Below are positions 7,341-14,501 of a stretch of DNA of 14,994 nt, piece by piece (the stretch's first letter is position 1; the number at the start of each line of letters is the position of its first letter). The stretch is from Arenicellales bacterium (GTDB lineage: Bacteria > Pseudomonadota > Gammaproteobacteria > Arenicellales > UBA868), in assembly GCA_028825345.1 (NCBI GenBank), contig JAPKAJ010000026.1, positions 1-14,994 on the forward strand, written 5' to 3'. The position numbers and the translations under genes were made by a program. Under the pieces are notes generated by a model. That model was not told the origin of the DNA and did not search any database. It saw only the letters and a program-made list of their open reading frames with translations.

Positions 7341-9197
7341 ATGGCATGGGCTAACAACGTACTGCGGGTCAACCTGACCGAGGGGACCTGCACGAGCGAG
7401 CCGCTCAACATGGGGTGGGCGGCCGAGTATATTGGCCAGCGTGGTCTGGCGACGCGTTACATGGTCGAAGAGGTTGACCCGACCTGTGACCCGCTGGGAC
7501 CGGAGAATAAGATGATCTTTGCGACCGGCCCGCTGACGGGGACGATGGCTTCCACTGGTGGCCGCTACTCAGTCATCACCAAGAGCCCATTGACCGGGGC
7601 AATCGCCTGTTCCAATTCGGGTGGATTTATTGGCGCCGAACTTAAATCGGCCGGTTGGGACATGATCATCTTCGAAGGCAAATCGTCCAGCCCGGTTTAC
7701 CTATATCTGGAGAACGACCAGGCGCAACTGCTTTCGGCCGATGAGATCTGGGGTAAATCGGTTTGGGAGACCGATGAGATACTGCACAAGATTCATCACG
7801 ACCCCCAGCTCAGGATTGCAGCCTGCGGTCGATCGGCCGAAGCCGGGTGCCTCTACGCAGCGATAGTGAATGACCTACACCGAGCTGCCGGGCGCTCTGG
7901 GGTCGGTACGGTCATGGCGTCGAAGAACCTTAAGGCGATCGCGGTGATCGGCACCAAGGGTGTTGGGAACATCAAGGATCCGGCACGGTTCATGCAAACG
8001 GTCGCCGAGCAGAAACAAGTGCTGGCTGATCACGCTGTCACCGGCCAGGGATTGCCAACTCTCGGCACGCAGGTGCTGATGAACGTCATCAACGAATCCG
8101 GTGCTTTGCCGACGCGTAATATGCGGGAAGTGAAGTTCGAGGGCGCGAATAATATCTCCGGTGAACAGATGCTTGAACCACGTAAGGGTGATGGCAAGCC
8201 TAATCTGACGACCAACGCAGCCTGTTTTGGTTGCACCATTGCTTGTGGCCGAATCTCGACAGTAGATCAAGGCCATTTCACGGTAGAAAACAAGCCCCAG
8301 TACTGGGGCAATTCCGGGGGCCTGGAATACGAAGCTGCCTGGGCGCTGGGCGCTGATACCGGTGTTGATGATCTGGATGCCATGACCTATGCCAACTTCG
8401 TGTGCAATGAGGATGGCTTTGATCCGATCACGTTTGGCGGGACGGTTGCCGCAGCAATGGAACTTTACGATCTCGGGGTAATCACTCAGGAACATACCGG
8501 TGGTATGGCACTCAAGTTCGGTTCCGCCGAAGCTCTGGCCTGGTGTGCTGAACAGGTCGCGACAGGCGAGGGATTCGGCGCTGAACTTGGACTCGGCTCC
8601 AAGCGATTGTGCGAAAAGTACGGTCACCCGGAACTCTCGATGACGGTCAAGGGGCAGGAGTTTCCGGCCTATGACCCGAGGGCTATACAGGGCATGGGCC
8701 TGACCTACGCCACGTCGAACCGGGGCGCTTGTCATTTGCGCAGCTATACGGTTTCGTCCGAGATTCTTGGGATACCTGAGAAGACCGACCCACTCGCCAC
8801 CGACGGTAAAGCGGGGCTGGTCAAGGCGTTCCAGGATGTAACAGCGGCGTGGGACTCGACGGGCCTTTGCCTGTTTACCAGCTTTGCCTGGTCTTTGGAG
8901 AATATTGCACCGCAACTGGATGCTGCTTGCGAGGGGGACTGGAGTGCCGACCGGCTGATGGAGACCGGTGAAAGAATCTGGAATCTCGAGCGCGATTTCA
9001 ACATGAAGGCCGGTCTGACCGCAGCAGATGACACCCTGCCCAAGCGATTGCTTGAGGAAGGTGCCAACACCGGTCCGGCCGAGGGCAAAGTCTGCGGTCT
9101 CGGTGAGATGCTTCCCGAGTATTACGAGCTCCGCGGCTGGACAGCCGACGGGCAGCTCACTGACGAGACCCGTTCACGCCTGGGTGTGCCCAGCTGA
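7341..9197 (+). CDS. aorB: Tungsten-type aldehyde:ferredoxin oxidoreductase catalytic subunit (AorB)
   Basis: AorB oxidises aldehydes to carboxylic acids at a tungsten (less often molybdenum) bis-pyranopterin centre next to one [4Fe-4S] cluster. The 618-residue length matches the AOR family. The N-terminal domain shows IGQRGLATRY (31-40), GPENKMIFATGPLTGT (54-69) and SNSGGFIGAELKSAGWD (91-107). The cluster ligands are C295, C298 and C302 in CFGCTIAC, with a fourth Cys in DSTGLC (C510). The pterin and active-site signatures are EYEAAWALG (329-337), with the conserved Glu, and PAYDPRAIQGMGLTYATSNR (442-461), followed by GACH, whose His465 corresponds to the proposed proton donor of Pyrococcus AOR. 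AGGAG lies seven bases before the ATG. Tungsten rather than molybdenum is inferred from family, and the natural aldehyde cannot be read from sequence. Confidence 0.95.
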   Translation: MAWANNVLRVNLTEGTCTSEPLNMGWAAEYIGQRGLATRYMVEEVDPTCDPLGPENKMIFATGPLTGTMASTGGRYSVITKSPLTGAIACSNSGGFIGAELKSAGWDMIIFEGKSSSPVYLYLENDQAQLLSADEIWGKSVWETDEILHKIHHDPQLRIAACGRSAEAGCLYAAIVNDLHRAAGRSGVGTVMASKNLKAIAVIGTKGVGNIKDPARFMQTVAEQKQVLADHAVTGQGLPTLGTQVLMNVINESGALPTRNMREVKFEGANNISGEQMLEPRKGDGKPNLTTNAACFGCTIACGRISTVDQGHFTVENKPQYWGNSGGLEYEAAWALGADTGVDDLDAMTYANFVCNEDGFDPITFGGTVAAAMELYDLGVITQEHTGGMALKFGSAEALAWCAEQVATGEGFGAELGLGSKRLCEKYGHPELSMTVKGQEFPAYDPRAIQGMGLTYATSNRGACHLRSYTVSSEILGIPEKTDPLATDGKAGLVKAFQDVTAAWDSTGLCLFTSFAWSLENIAPQLDAACEGDWSADRLMETGERIWNLERDFNMKAGLTAADDTLPKRLLEEGANTGPAEGKVCGLGEMLPEYYELRGWTADGQLTDETRSRLGVPS

Positions 9198-9225
9198 GAC
9201 TTTACACATTCAATTGGTAGACCGA

Positions 9226-9249
9226 CAGGGCGGCCATCTGGCCGCCCTG
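9226..9249 (+). other. Perfect GC-rich hairpin between aorB and aorC
   Basis: CAGGGCGGCC (9226-9235) and GGCCGCCCTG (9240-9249) pair perfectly over 10 bp around the tetraloop ATCT. It lies 28 bp after the aorB stop and ends 10 bp before the GGAGGAG ribosome site of aorC (9260-9266), so it does not cover that site. No T run follows, so it is not a standard intrinsic terminator. It is better explained as an mRNA-processing or 3'-end stabilising element, or a partial attenuator. Confidence 0.65.
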
Positions 9250-9271
9250 CCAGCCTGCGGGAGGAGTCATC

Positions 9272-10546
9272 ATGCGCCACGTGATTATCGGCGCCGGTCC
9301 AGCCGGTGTCGTTGCGGCCGAAACTCTGCGCGGACTGGATTCACAGTCGGCCATTACCTTGATTGGTGATGAACCGGAACCGCCTTACTCAAGGATGGCG
9401 ATCCCCTATTGCCTGAACGATATGATCGGCGAAGCGGGGACGTATTTGCGTAAGACCGAGGGTCATTACGACGGCCTCAATATTGAGGTAGTCCAGGATC
9501 GGGTGACCGCACTGTCGACGCAGGACAAAACCCTGACTCTGGTTTCCGGTGGCAGTCAGACTTACGACCATTTACTGATTGCTAGCGGATCCACGCCAAC
9601 CGCGCCGCCGATCGACGGGATTGATCTGCCAGGTGTTCATGCGTGCTGGACCCTGGACGATTACCGGCGAATCATTGAACGCGCCAAGCCTGGTTCGAGC
9701 ATCGTTCTGATGGGTGCGGGATTCATCGGCTGCATTATCTTGGAAGCGCTGGCTGCCCGCGGGGTCAACCTGACTGTGGTGGAGTTGGAGAACCGTATGG
9801 TGCCCCGAATGATGAACGAGGCCTCTGGGGGACTGATCAAACGCTGGTGCGAGGACAAAGGCGTTCGGGTGCTGACGTCGACCCGAGTTGAGGGCATTGA
9901 ATCCGATTCGCCAAATGACATGTTGAAGGTCAGTCTATCCGACGGTGAGACGCTGGATGCTGATCTTGTGATCTCCGCGACCGGTGTTGCACCGAATACG
10001 GCGTTTCTTGAAGGCAGCGGTATTGAAGTGGATCACGGCATACTGGTGAATGATCGTCTGCAAACTAATCTCGATGCTGTTTATGCGGCTGGTGACGTGG
10101 CGCAGGGGCGCAACTTTTCCACCGGCGAATACAGTGTCCAGGCGATTCAGCCTACTGCAGTTGAACATGCCCGGATAGCCGCAACAAACATGTCGGATGG
10201 CCACGAATTCAAGCATCAGGGCAGCTTAAATCTCAACGTTTTGTCAACCATGGGCCTCATTTCGGCATCGTTTGGTGCGTGGGAGGGTGTTGATGGTGGT
10301 GATTCAGCCGAGTTGTCTGATTCGGGCCGTTACCGATATCTGAACCTGCAATTTAAAGAGGATGTACTGATCGGCGCTCATTCATTGGGACTGACTGCAC
10401 AGGTGGGGATTCTTCGGGGCATGATCCAAACCGGGCTGCATCTTGGGGTCTGGAAGGATCGGCTCATGCGCAACCCGCTTAACCTGACTGAAGCCTACGT
10501 GGCTGCCACTCAGGGAGTAGGTCTGGCAGCCAAGGCTACCAGGTAG
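9272..10546 (+). CDS. aorC: FAD-dependent NAD-reducing subunit of aldehyde oxidoreductase (AorC)
   Basis: This 424-residue pyridine-nucleotide-disulfide-type flavoprotein should accept electrons from the AorA clusters and reduce NAD+ (or run the reverse). The FAD dinucleotide site is GAGPAG (7-12) near the N-terminus, the NAD site is GAGFIG (148-153), and the FAD-closing motif is AAGDVA (272-277). An acidic residue (E171 in VVELE) at the end of the second strand of the NAD domain favours NAD over NADP. The redox-active cysteine pair of disulfide reductases is absent from the N-terminal region, as in NirB, rubredoxin reductase and related NADH-dependent enzymes. GGAGGAG lies five bases before the ATG. 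It is separated from aorB by 74 bp including the hairpin. Alone it would be an unspecific oxidoreductase; the operon gives the role. Confidence 0.88.
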   Translation: MRHVIIGAGPAGVVAAETLRGLDSQSAITLIGDEPEPPYSRMAIPYCLNDMIGEAGTYLRKTEGHYDGLNIEVVQDRVTALSTQDKTLTLVSGGSQTYDHLLIASGSTPTAPPIDGIDLPGVHACWTLDDYRRIIERAKPGSSIVLMGAGFIGCIILEALAARGVNLTVVELENRMVPRMMNEASGGLIKRWCEDKGVRVLTSTRVEGIESDSPNDMLKVSLSDGETLDADLVISATGVAPNTAFLEGSGIEVDHGILVNDRLQTNLDAVYAAGDVAQGRNFSTGEYSVQAIQPTAVEHARIAATNMSDGHEFKHQGSLNLNVLSTMGLISASFGAWEGVDGGDSAELSDSGRYRYLNLQFKEDVLIGAHSLGLTAQVGILRGMIQTGLHLGVWKDRLMRNPLNLTEAYVAATQGVGLAAKATR

Positions 10547-10572
10547 TTACCGCTCACCGTGATGGCTTTGAC

Positions 10573-10824
10573 GTGCAGGTAACGTTCAAGCTTTTTGCCG
10601 GGCTCGCGGAATTTCTGCCGCCTGGCGCGGTGCAGAGTGCGGTACAACTTGAATTACCGGAAGATTGGACTGTGAATTCTTTGGTCGAACGCTATCACCT
10701 GCCACCACAGTTGGTCCACTTGGTCTTGGTGAACGGCATTTATCAAGACAAGAGTGCGCGTGAATTGACCCGTTTGCGAGAGGGCGACACTGTCGCTATG
10801 TGGCCCCCTGTGGCCGGGGGTTAG
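10573..10824 (+). CDS. moaD: MoaD/ThiS-family sulfur carrier
   Basis: This 83-residue beta-grasp protein fits the small subunit of molybdopterin synthase, which carries sulfur as a C-terminal thiocarboxylate for pterin dithiolene formation. It shows a first strand VTFKLFAGLAEFLP (3-16), the LVLVNG turn near residue 50, LREGDTVAMWPPVAGG at the end, and the Gly-Gly tail that MoeB adenylylates. The start is a GTG at 10573, 26 bp after aorC, with no clear ribosome site, so yield may be low relative to the enzyme subunits. MoaD-like genes accompany AOR genes in other organisms, and here it is probably dedicated to the tungsten cofactor. MoaE, its usual partner, is not in the window. Confidence 0.87.
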   Translation: MQVTFKLFAGLAEFLPPGAVQSAVQLELPEDWTVNSLVERYHLPPQLVHLVLVNGIYQDKSARELTRLREGDTVAMWPPVAGG

Positions 10825-10834
10825 GGTTCGCGGT

Positions 10835-11140
10835 GTGAAAGTCGACAGCTATGAATCGATCATAGTATCCAGAGATATGGGTTTCAGCCACAATGAGTTC
10901 TTCCGTGCTTTTGCACCGCTGGCCCGCGAGTGGTGTTGCGATGTGCACAACCTGGGCGTCGACGTGCGGTATGATGGAGGTAGAGTATCGATCCGTCTGG
11001 GTCCTGAAGGTGAACGAAGAATAGCGTCCATCAGACTGCCGAGAACTTGCGTGACATTCGAATTCATTAATCTTTCTGAGCAACAGCGCGAATGTTTCTT
11101 CAATCGATTCGATCTCGCCTTCCGACGTGGTGGCGGTTAA
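10835..11140 (+). CDS. Unrecognised 101-residue protein with C-terminal Gly-Gly-Gly
   Basis: I do not recognise this family. The frame starts at a GTG at 10835, 10 bp after the moaD stop, with AGGG about 8 bases upstream, and ends 13 bp before the moaA ATG at 11154. The pattern suggests a strand (ESIIVSRD), a helix (HNEFFRAFAPLAREW, 19-33), three or four strands (VDVRYDGG, RVSIRLG, RIASIRL, CVTFEFI) and a final helix (SEQQRECFFNRFDLAF), then RRGGG. There is no signal peptide or membrane segment. Cysteines 34, 35, 72 and 87 do not form a known metal motif. Its place between moaD and moaA suggests a role in cofactor assembly or AOR maturation. The glycine tail resembles that of a sulfur carrier, but the rest is not obviously beta-grasp. 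An ATG at 10877 is a less likely start. Confidence 0.72.
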   Translation: MKVDSYESIIVSRDMGFSHNEFFRAFAPLAREWCCDVHNLGVDVRYDGGRVSIRLGPEGERRIASIRLPRTCVTFEFINLSEQQRECFFNRFDLAFRRGGG

Positions 11141-11153
11141 CCGATTCAGGCTG

Positions 11154-12191
11154 ATGAGCGATATTATTCCTTATCCAGTTAAAGATGCTCTGGGCCGTCC
11201 GATCCGAGATCTTCGGATTTCAGTGACAGATCGCTGCAATTTCCGTTGCATCTATTGCATGCCCCGTGAAGTCTTTGGCCCAGGTTATGCCTTCGTGCCA
11301 CGCAATGAACTCCTGACCCTTGAAGAAATTGCCCGTATTGCACAGGTGTTCGCAATGGCGGGGATGCGAAAAGTCCGCATCACGGGAGGCGAGCCGATGA
11401 TCCGGCGCAATCTTGAGCATCTGATTGAGATGTTGGATGCGATTGACGGCGTAGAAGACATCAGTATGACCACCAATGGCTCGATGTTGACTCTAGGCAG
11501 GGCGCAGGATCTTAAGCGTATGGGGCTCAAGCGTCTGACAGTTAGCCTGGATGCGCTTGATGATGAAACTTTCAAGCGCATCAACGACGTGGACTACCCG
11601 GTATCTCGCGTGCTTGACGGTATCGAGAATGCCCGCGCTGCCGGCTTCACGGGCATCAAGGTTAACGCGGTTGTGCGCCGGGGATTCAACGAGCACGCCG
11701 TGTTGCCGCTGGCCGAGCATTTTCGAGGTACGGACTGTATCGTTCGTTTCATTGAGTTCATGGATGTGGGTGAAACCAACGGCTGGAATATGAAAGATGT
11801 CATACCAGCGCGTGAACTGGTCCGGCAGATTGATGCCCGTTACGCGCTGGAACCTGTGTCGCCCAATTACCGCGGCGAGGTAGCTAAGCGCTGGCGTTAC
11901 CGTGATAGTGAAGGTGAAATTGGATTTATCACTTCGGTGACAGAATCATTTTGTGGCGAGTGCTCACGGGCCCGGTTGTCAGCAGTCGGAAAGATCTACA
12001 CATGCTTGTTTGGCACTGAGGGGCATGATATTAGAGAACTGTTGCGCGCCGAAGCCAGCGACGCTCAACTACTACGCCGCTTAAGCGAGATCTGGCAGCC
12101 ACGGACCGATCGCTATTCAGAGTTACGCAGTCAGTTCCTGGCTGACTCAGTCGCACGGCCGAAGGTTGAAATGTCCCATATCGGCGGATAA
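11154..12191 (+). CDS. moaA: GTP 3',8-cyclase (molybdenum/tungsten cofactor biosynthesis protein MoaA)
   Basis: MoaA is a radical SAM enzyme that turns GTP into 3',8-cyclo-7,8-dihydro-GTP, the first step of pterin cofactor synthesis, acting before MoaC. From the ATG at 11154 the product has 345 residues, close to the usual 330-340. The radical SAM cluster is CNFRCIYC (C28, C32, C35); RITGGEP and MTTNGS are SAM-binding segments. The second, substrate-side cluster is C267, C270 and C284 (CxxC-x13-C), and the C-terminus ends in the required Gly-Gly (SHIGG). GTG codons at 11127 and 11130 would overlap the upstream gene and lack a ribosome site. It closes the aor operon, which suggests a copy dedicated to the tungsten enzyme, although it could be the only moaA of the genome. 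Confidence 0.95.
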   Translation: MSDIIPYPVKDALGRPIRDLRISVTDRCNFRCIYCMPREVFGPGYAFVPRNELLTLEEIARIAQVFAMAGMRKVRITGGEPMIRRNLEHLIEMLDAIDGVEDISMTTNGSMLTLGRAQDLKRMGLKRLTVSLDALDDETFKRINDVDYPVSRVLDGIENARAAGFTGIKVNAVVRRGFNEHAVLPLAEHFRGTDCIVRFIEFMDVGETNGWNMKDVIPARELVRQIDARYALEPVSPNYRGEVAKRWRYRDSEGEIGFITSVTESFCGECSRARLSAVGKIYTCLFGTEGHDIRELLRAEASDAQLLRRLSEIWQPRTDRYSELRSQFLADSVARPKVEMSHIGG

Positions 12192-12203
12192 CGCCGGTGG
12201 TTC

Positions 12204-12959
12204 TCAGTACGTTGGGCGCTGGGTGCAGGCAGGGCAATCAGGATTTCGTGGCAGGCTGATCGTCTGCCATTCCATAGCAATCCCATCAAATACCATGACC
12301 CGGCCGCTGAGGCCTTTGCCGGTCTCAAGCAGCACGTTCAGTGTTTCCAGAGCCTGAAGTGTGCCGATAACTCCAACAATCGGTGCAATGACACCTTCCA
12401 TTGCACAAGTGGCAGCTTCAATCCCGGTATCGGGGTAGAGGCAGCGGTAGCAGGGGCTCTTGGGATCGCGTGGATGAAATGTGGACACTTGGCCTTCCCA
12501 GCGGATAGCGGCGCCTGAGACCAAGGGTGTGCCTGTTGCCAGGCTGGCGTGGTTGAGTTCAAAACGTGAGGGAAAGTTGTCGGTACAATCAACGACTACA
12601 TCGGCGCCGCGTACCCGCTCTAAAAGCTCTTCCCCATCCAACTCATAGTCCAGAGCCTCGACCATGCATTGCGGGTTGAGTCGCTCGATTGCATTTCGTG
12701 CCGACTCGGCCTTTAGTTCGCCAATCATCTCCTGTCTGTGGATGACTTGGCGCTGCAGATTAGATTCATCGACCCGGTCGAAATCAGTGATTGTTAACCG
12801 CCCAATACCCGCACTGGCAAGATACAAGGCGACTGGTGAGCCCAGCCCGCCCATACCGATGATCAGTGCCTGAGCGTCCAGTAGCCGCTGTTGCCCGTGG
12901 TTGCCGACCTGAGGTAATTTTATCTGCCGGCTGTAACGTTCCTGTTCTTGGGGATTCAT
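12204..12959 (-). CDS. moeB: Molybdopterin-synthase adenylyltransferase (MoeB/ThiF family)
   Basis: MoeB adenylylates the C-terminal glycine of MoaD so that it can receive sulfur. The 251-residue product (E. coli MoeB has 249) has the ATP loop GMGGLG (35-40), the RYSRQI start (8-13), NLQRQV (67-72), CTDN (125-128) with the Mg-binding Asp, and the zinc cysteines C170/C173 and C242/C245. The frame is open far upstream to 13199, but that extension overlaps the acetyltransferase gene and has no MoeB similarity; the ATG at 12959 gives MNPQEQERYSRQI, the standard N-terminus. It ends 12 bp from the moaA stop in convergent orientation, so moaD and its activating enzyme are neighbours on opposite strands. 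HesA- or ThiF-type service for thiamine is possible as well. Confidence 0.93.
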   Translation of the reverse strand: MNPQEQERYSRQIKLPQVGNHGQQRLLDAQALIIGMGGLGSPVALYLASAGIGRLTITDFDRVDESNLQRQVIHRQEMIGELKAESARNAIERLNPQCMVEALDYELDGEELLERVRGADVVVDCTDNFPSRFELNHASLATGTPLVSGAAIRWEGQVSTFHPRDPKSPCYRCLYPDTGIEAATCAMEGVIAPIVGVIGTLQALETLNVLLETGKGLSGRVMVFDGIAMEWQTISLPRNPDCPACTQRPTY

Positions 12960-13032
12960 GGTTGTCACCAGGGTCCAGCCCTGCATCGAGCCTGGGCGGC
13001 TCGAATACCGTATCGGCGGCTGTAGTGGCGCA

Positions 13033-13038
13033 ATTATA
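13033..13038 (-). promoter_or_regulatory. Perfect -10 box TATAAT upstream of moeB
   Basis: On the minus strand a consensus TATAAT lies about 75 bp before the moeB ATG and just after the upstream acetyltransferase stop. It sits between the arms of a small inverted repeat (GTGGC 13025-13029, GCCAC 13041-13045). No good -35 stands at 17 bp; a TTGATG is 22 bp away. It may let moeB be transcribed separately from the acetyltransferase gene. Confidence 0.35.
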
Positions 13039-13062
13039 CTGCCACAGCGGCCTGTCTCAGCA

Positions 13063-13524
13063 TCAAAAAGTGGTCTCGAATATCCGGTAAGCTGTTTGTG
13101 ACATACCAAGATTCTGATACACAGCCTGGGCAGTGTGGTTATCTTTTTCCACGTACAACCTGATACCGCGTGTATCAGGAGTCTGTTGCGCGAGTTCATT
13201 CACATGCTGATACAGGGCGCGGAATACGCCTTGGCTGCGCCATTGTGGCAGGACATAAACACTTTGAATCCACCATAACCTACCATTGCGCCAGTCGCTC
13301 CATTCGTAGGTGATCAGTAGTGCGCCAACCACTTCTCCGGCCAGGCGGGCGACAAGATAGAAGCCGTGAGCAGTTTTTTCAAGAACCCCGTGGACCCCAG
13401 CCAGTACGGTCGGCAAATCTAGCTTAAGGTCCTCGGTCTCACGAGCCATGGCGATGTTAAACTGCGCCAAAATTCGAGCATCGTTTGTTATCGCTTTACT
13501 GACAATCAGTTCGGTAGGTAGCAT
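13063..13524 (-). CDS. GNAT-family N-acetyltransferase
   Basis: This 153-residue single-domain GNAT protein has strands FYLVARLAGEVVGALLITYEW (55-75, read in two parts), IQSVYVLP (86-93) and the acetyl-CoA loop RSQGVF (96-101). The motif-B segment is RLYVEKDNHTAQAVYQNLGM (122-141), with the usual Asn and Tyr. The last position of the loop is Phe instead of Gly or Ala. The start is the ATG at 13524, preceded by AAGGA at about 10 bases. It lies upstream of moeB on the same strand with a 103-bp gap, and divergent from the dehydrogenase gene. The acceptor is unknown and there is no evidence for a link to cofactor synthesis. Confidence 0.86.
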   Translation of the reverse strand: MLPTELIVSKAITNDARILAQFNIAMARETEDLKLDLPTVLAGVHGVLEKTAHGFYLVARLAGEVVGALLITYEWSDWRNGRLWWIQSVYVLPQWRSQGVFRALYQHVNELAQQTPDTRGIRLYVEKDNHTAQAVYQNLGMSQTAYRIFETTF

Positions 13525-13586
13525 CAGGGTAGTTTCCTTATTTCAATGATGATTGGCGCCGCCAGTTTTCCATGGGAGGTTTTTAG

Positions 13587-14483
13587 ATGTCGCAAAATTC
13601 GGACAACGAAAGTATCAATAGCGTGGCCTTCATTGGTTTAGGGGTAATGGGCTACCCCATGGCGGGGCATCTGGCACGTTGCGGCTACGAGGTAACCGTA
13701 TTTAACCGCACCAGCCAAAAAGCGCAAGACTGGGTGGCCCAGCATGGGGGAAAGACCGCTGCCACCCCGGCACAAGCGGCCGCTGGCGCCCAGTTGGTTT
13801 TCGCCTGCGTGGGAAATGATGATGATGTTCGTTCAATCAGCACTGGACCCGACGGTGCATTCTCGACTATGGAGGCTGGTAGTATTTTTGTTGATCACAC
13901 CACAGCGTCTGCCCAATTGGCCCGGGAGTTGGCCGAAGCTGGCCGTACCCGGGGCTTTGATTTTCTGGATGCTCCGGTATCGGGTGGCCAGGCCGGGGCT
14001 GAGAATGGGGCGCTTACGGTAATGGTTGGTGGCGATTCAGAGATATTCGAACGTGCCCGACCGGTCATCGACAGCTATGCTCGTGCTGTGGGGTTGATGG
14101 GCCCTGTGGGTAGTGGGCAGTTGACCAAAATGGTGAATCAGATTTGTATCGCGGGCCTGGTGCAGGGTCTGTCGGAAGGCCTGGATTTTGCCCGACGCTG
14201 TGAACTGGATGTTGAGCAGGTTTTGGATGTGATCTCCAAAGGGGCGGCCCAGTCATGGCAGATGGAGAACCGAGGCGCGACCATGAACCGTAATGAATTC
14301 GATTTTGGTTTCGCGGTCGACTGGATGCGCAAGGATCTCGGTTTATGTCTTGGTGAGGCGCGCCGCGCAGGCGCGCGGCTGCCGGTTACCGCGCTGGTCG
14401 ATCAATTTTATGCACAGTTGCAAGCGCGCGGGAGCGGGCGTTGGGATACCTCGAGCCTGATTTCTTTACTGAGTGACCGCTGA
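13587..14483 (+). CDS. Beta-hydroxyacid dehydrogenase (3-hydroxyisobutyrate dehydrogenase / GLYR family)
   Basis: This 298-residue NAD(P)-dependent enzyme reversibly oxidises a 3-hydroxyacid or reduces a small semialdehyde or 2-oxoacid. The Rossmann loop is GLGVMG (17-22). The second strand ends in FNRT (39-42); an Arg here is the mark of NADPH-preferring glyoxylate and succinic-semialdehyde reductases. The substrate motif DAPVSGG is at 128-134, the catalytic Lys is K181 in GQLTKMVNQ, and the C-terminal helical domain carries KDLGL (249-253). The start is supported by GGGAGG seven bases before the ATG. The isochorismatase-family gene follows after 18 bp. Which member of the family it is (HIBADH, tartronate semialdehyde reductase, GLYR) cannot be settled here. 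Confidence 0.9.
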   Translation: MSQNSDNESINSVAFIGLGVMGYPMAGHLARCGYEVTVFNRTSQKAQDWVAQHGGKTAATPAQAAAGAQLVFACVGNDDDVRSISTGPDGAFSTMEAGSIFVDHTTASAQLARELAEAGRTRGFDFLDAPVSGGQAGAENGALTVMVGGDSEIFERARPVIDSYARAVGLMGPVGSGQLTKMVNQICIAGLVQGLSEGLDFARRCELDVEQVLDVISKGAAQSWQMENRGATMNRNEFDFGFAVDWMRKDLGLCLGEARRAGARLPVTALVDQFYAQLQARGSGRWDTSSLISLLSDR

Positions 14484-14501
14484 TTCAACCGAAGAAATAA
14501 C

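Noticed and set aside
7875..8915. 346-codon open frame on the minus strand inside aorB
   Set aside because: It lies fully antisense to a well-supported AOR gene, its translation shows no recognisable motif, and long antisense frames are common opposite GC-rich genes.
9226..9249. Intrinsic terminator at the end of aorB
   Set aside because: The stem is strong but no T tract follows and aorC has a good ribosome site right after, so full termination is unlikely.
12204..13199. MoeB extended to 331 residues from 13199
   Set aside because: The added 80 residues overlap the acetyltransferase gene and look non-coding; the MoeB N-terminus begins at the ATG at 12959.
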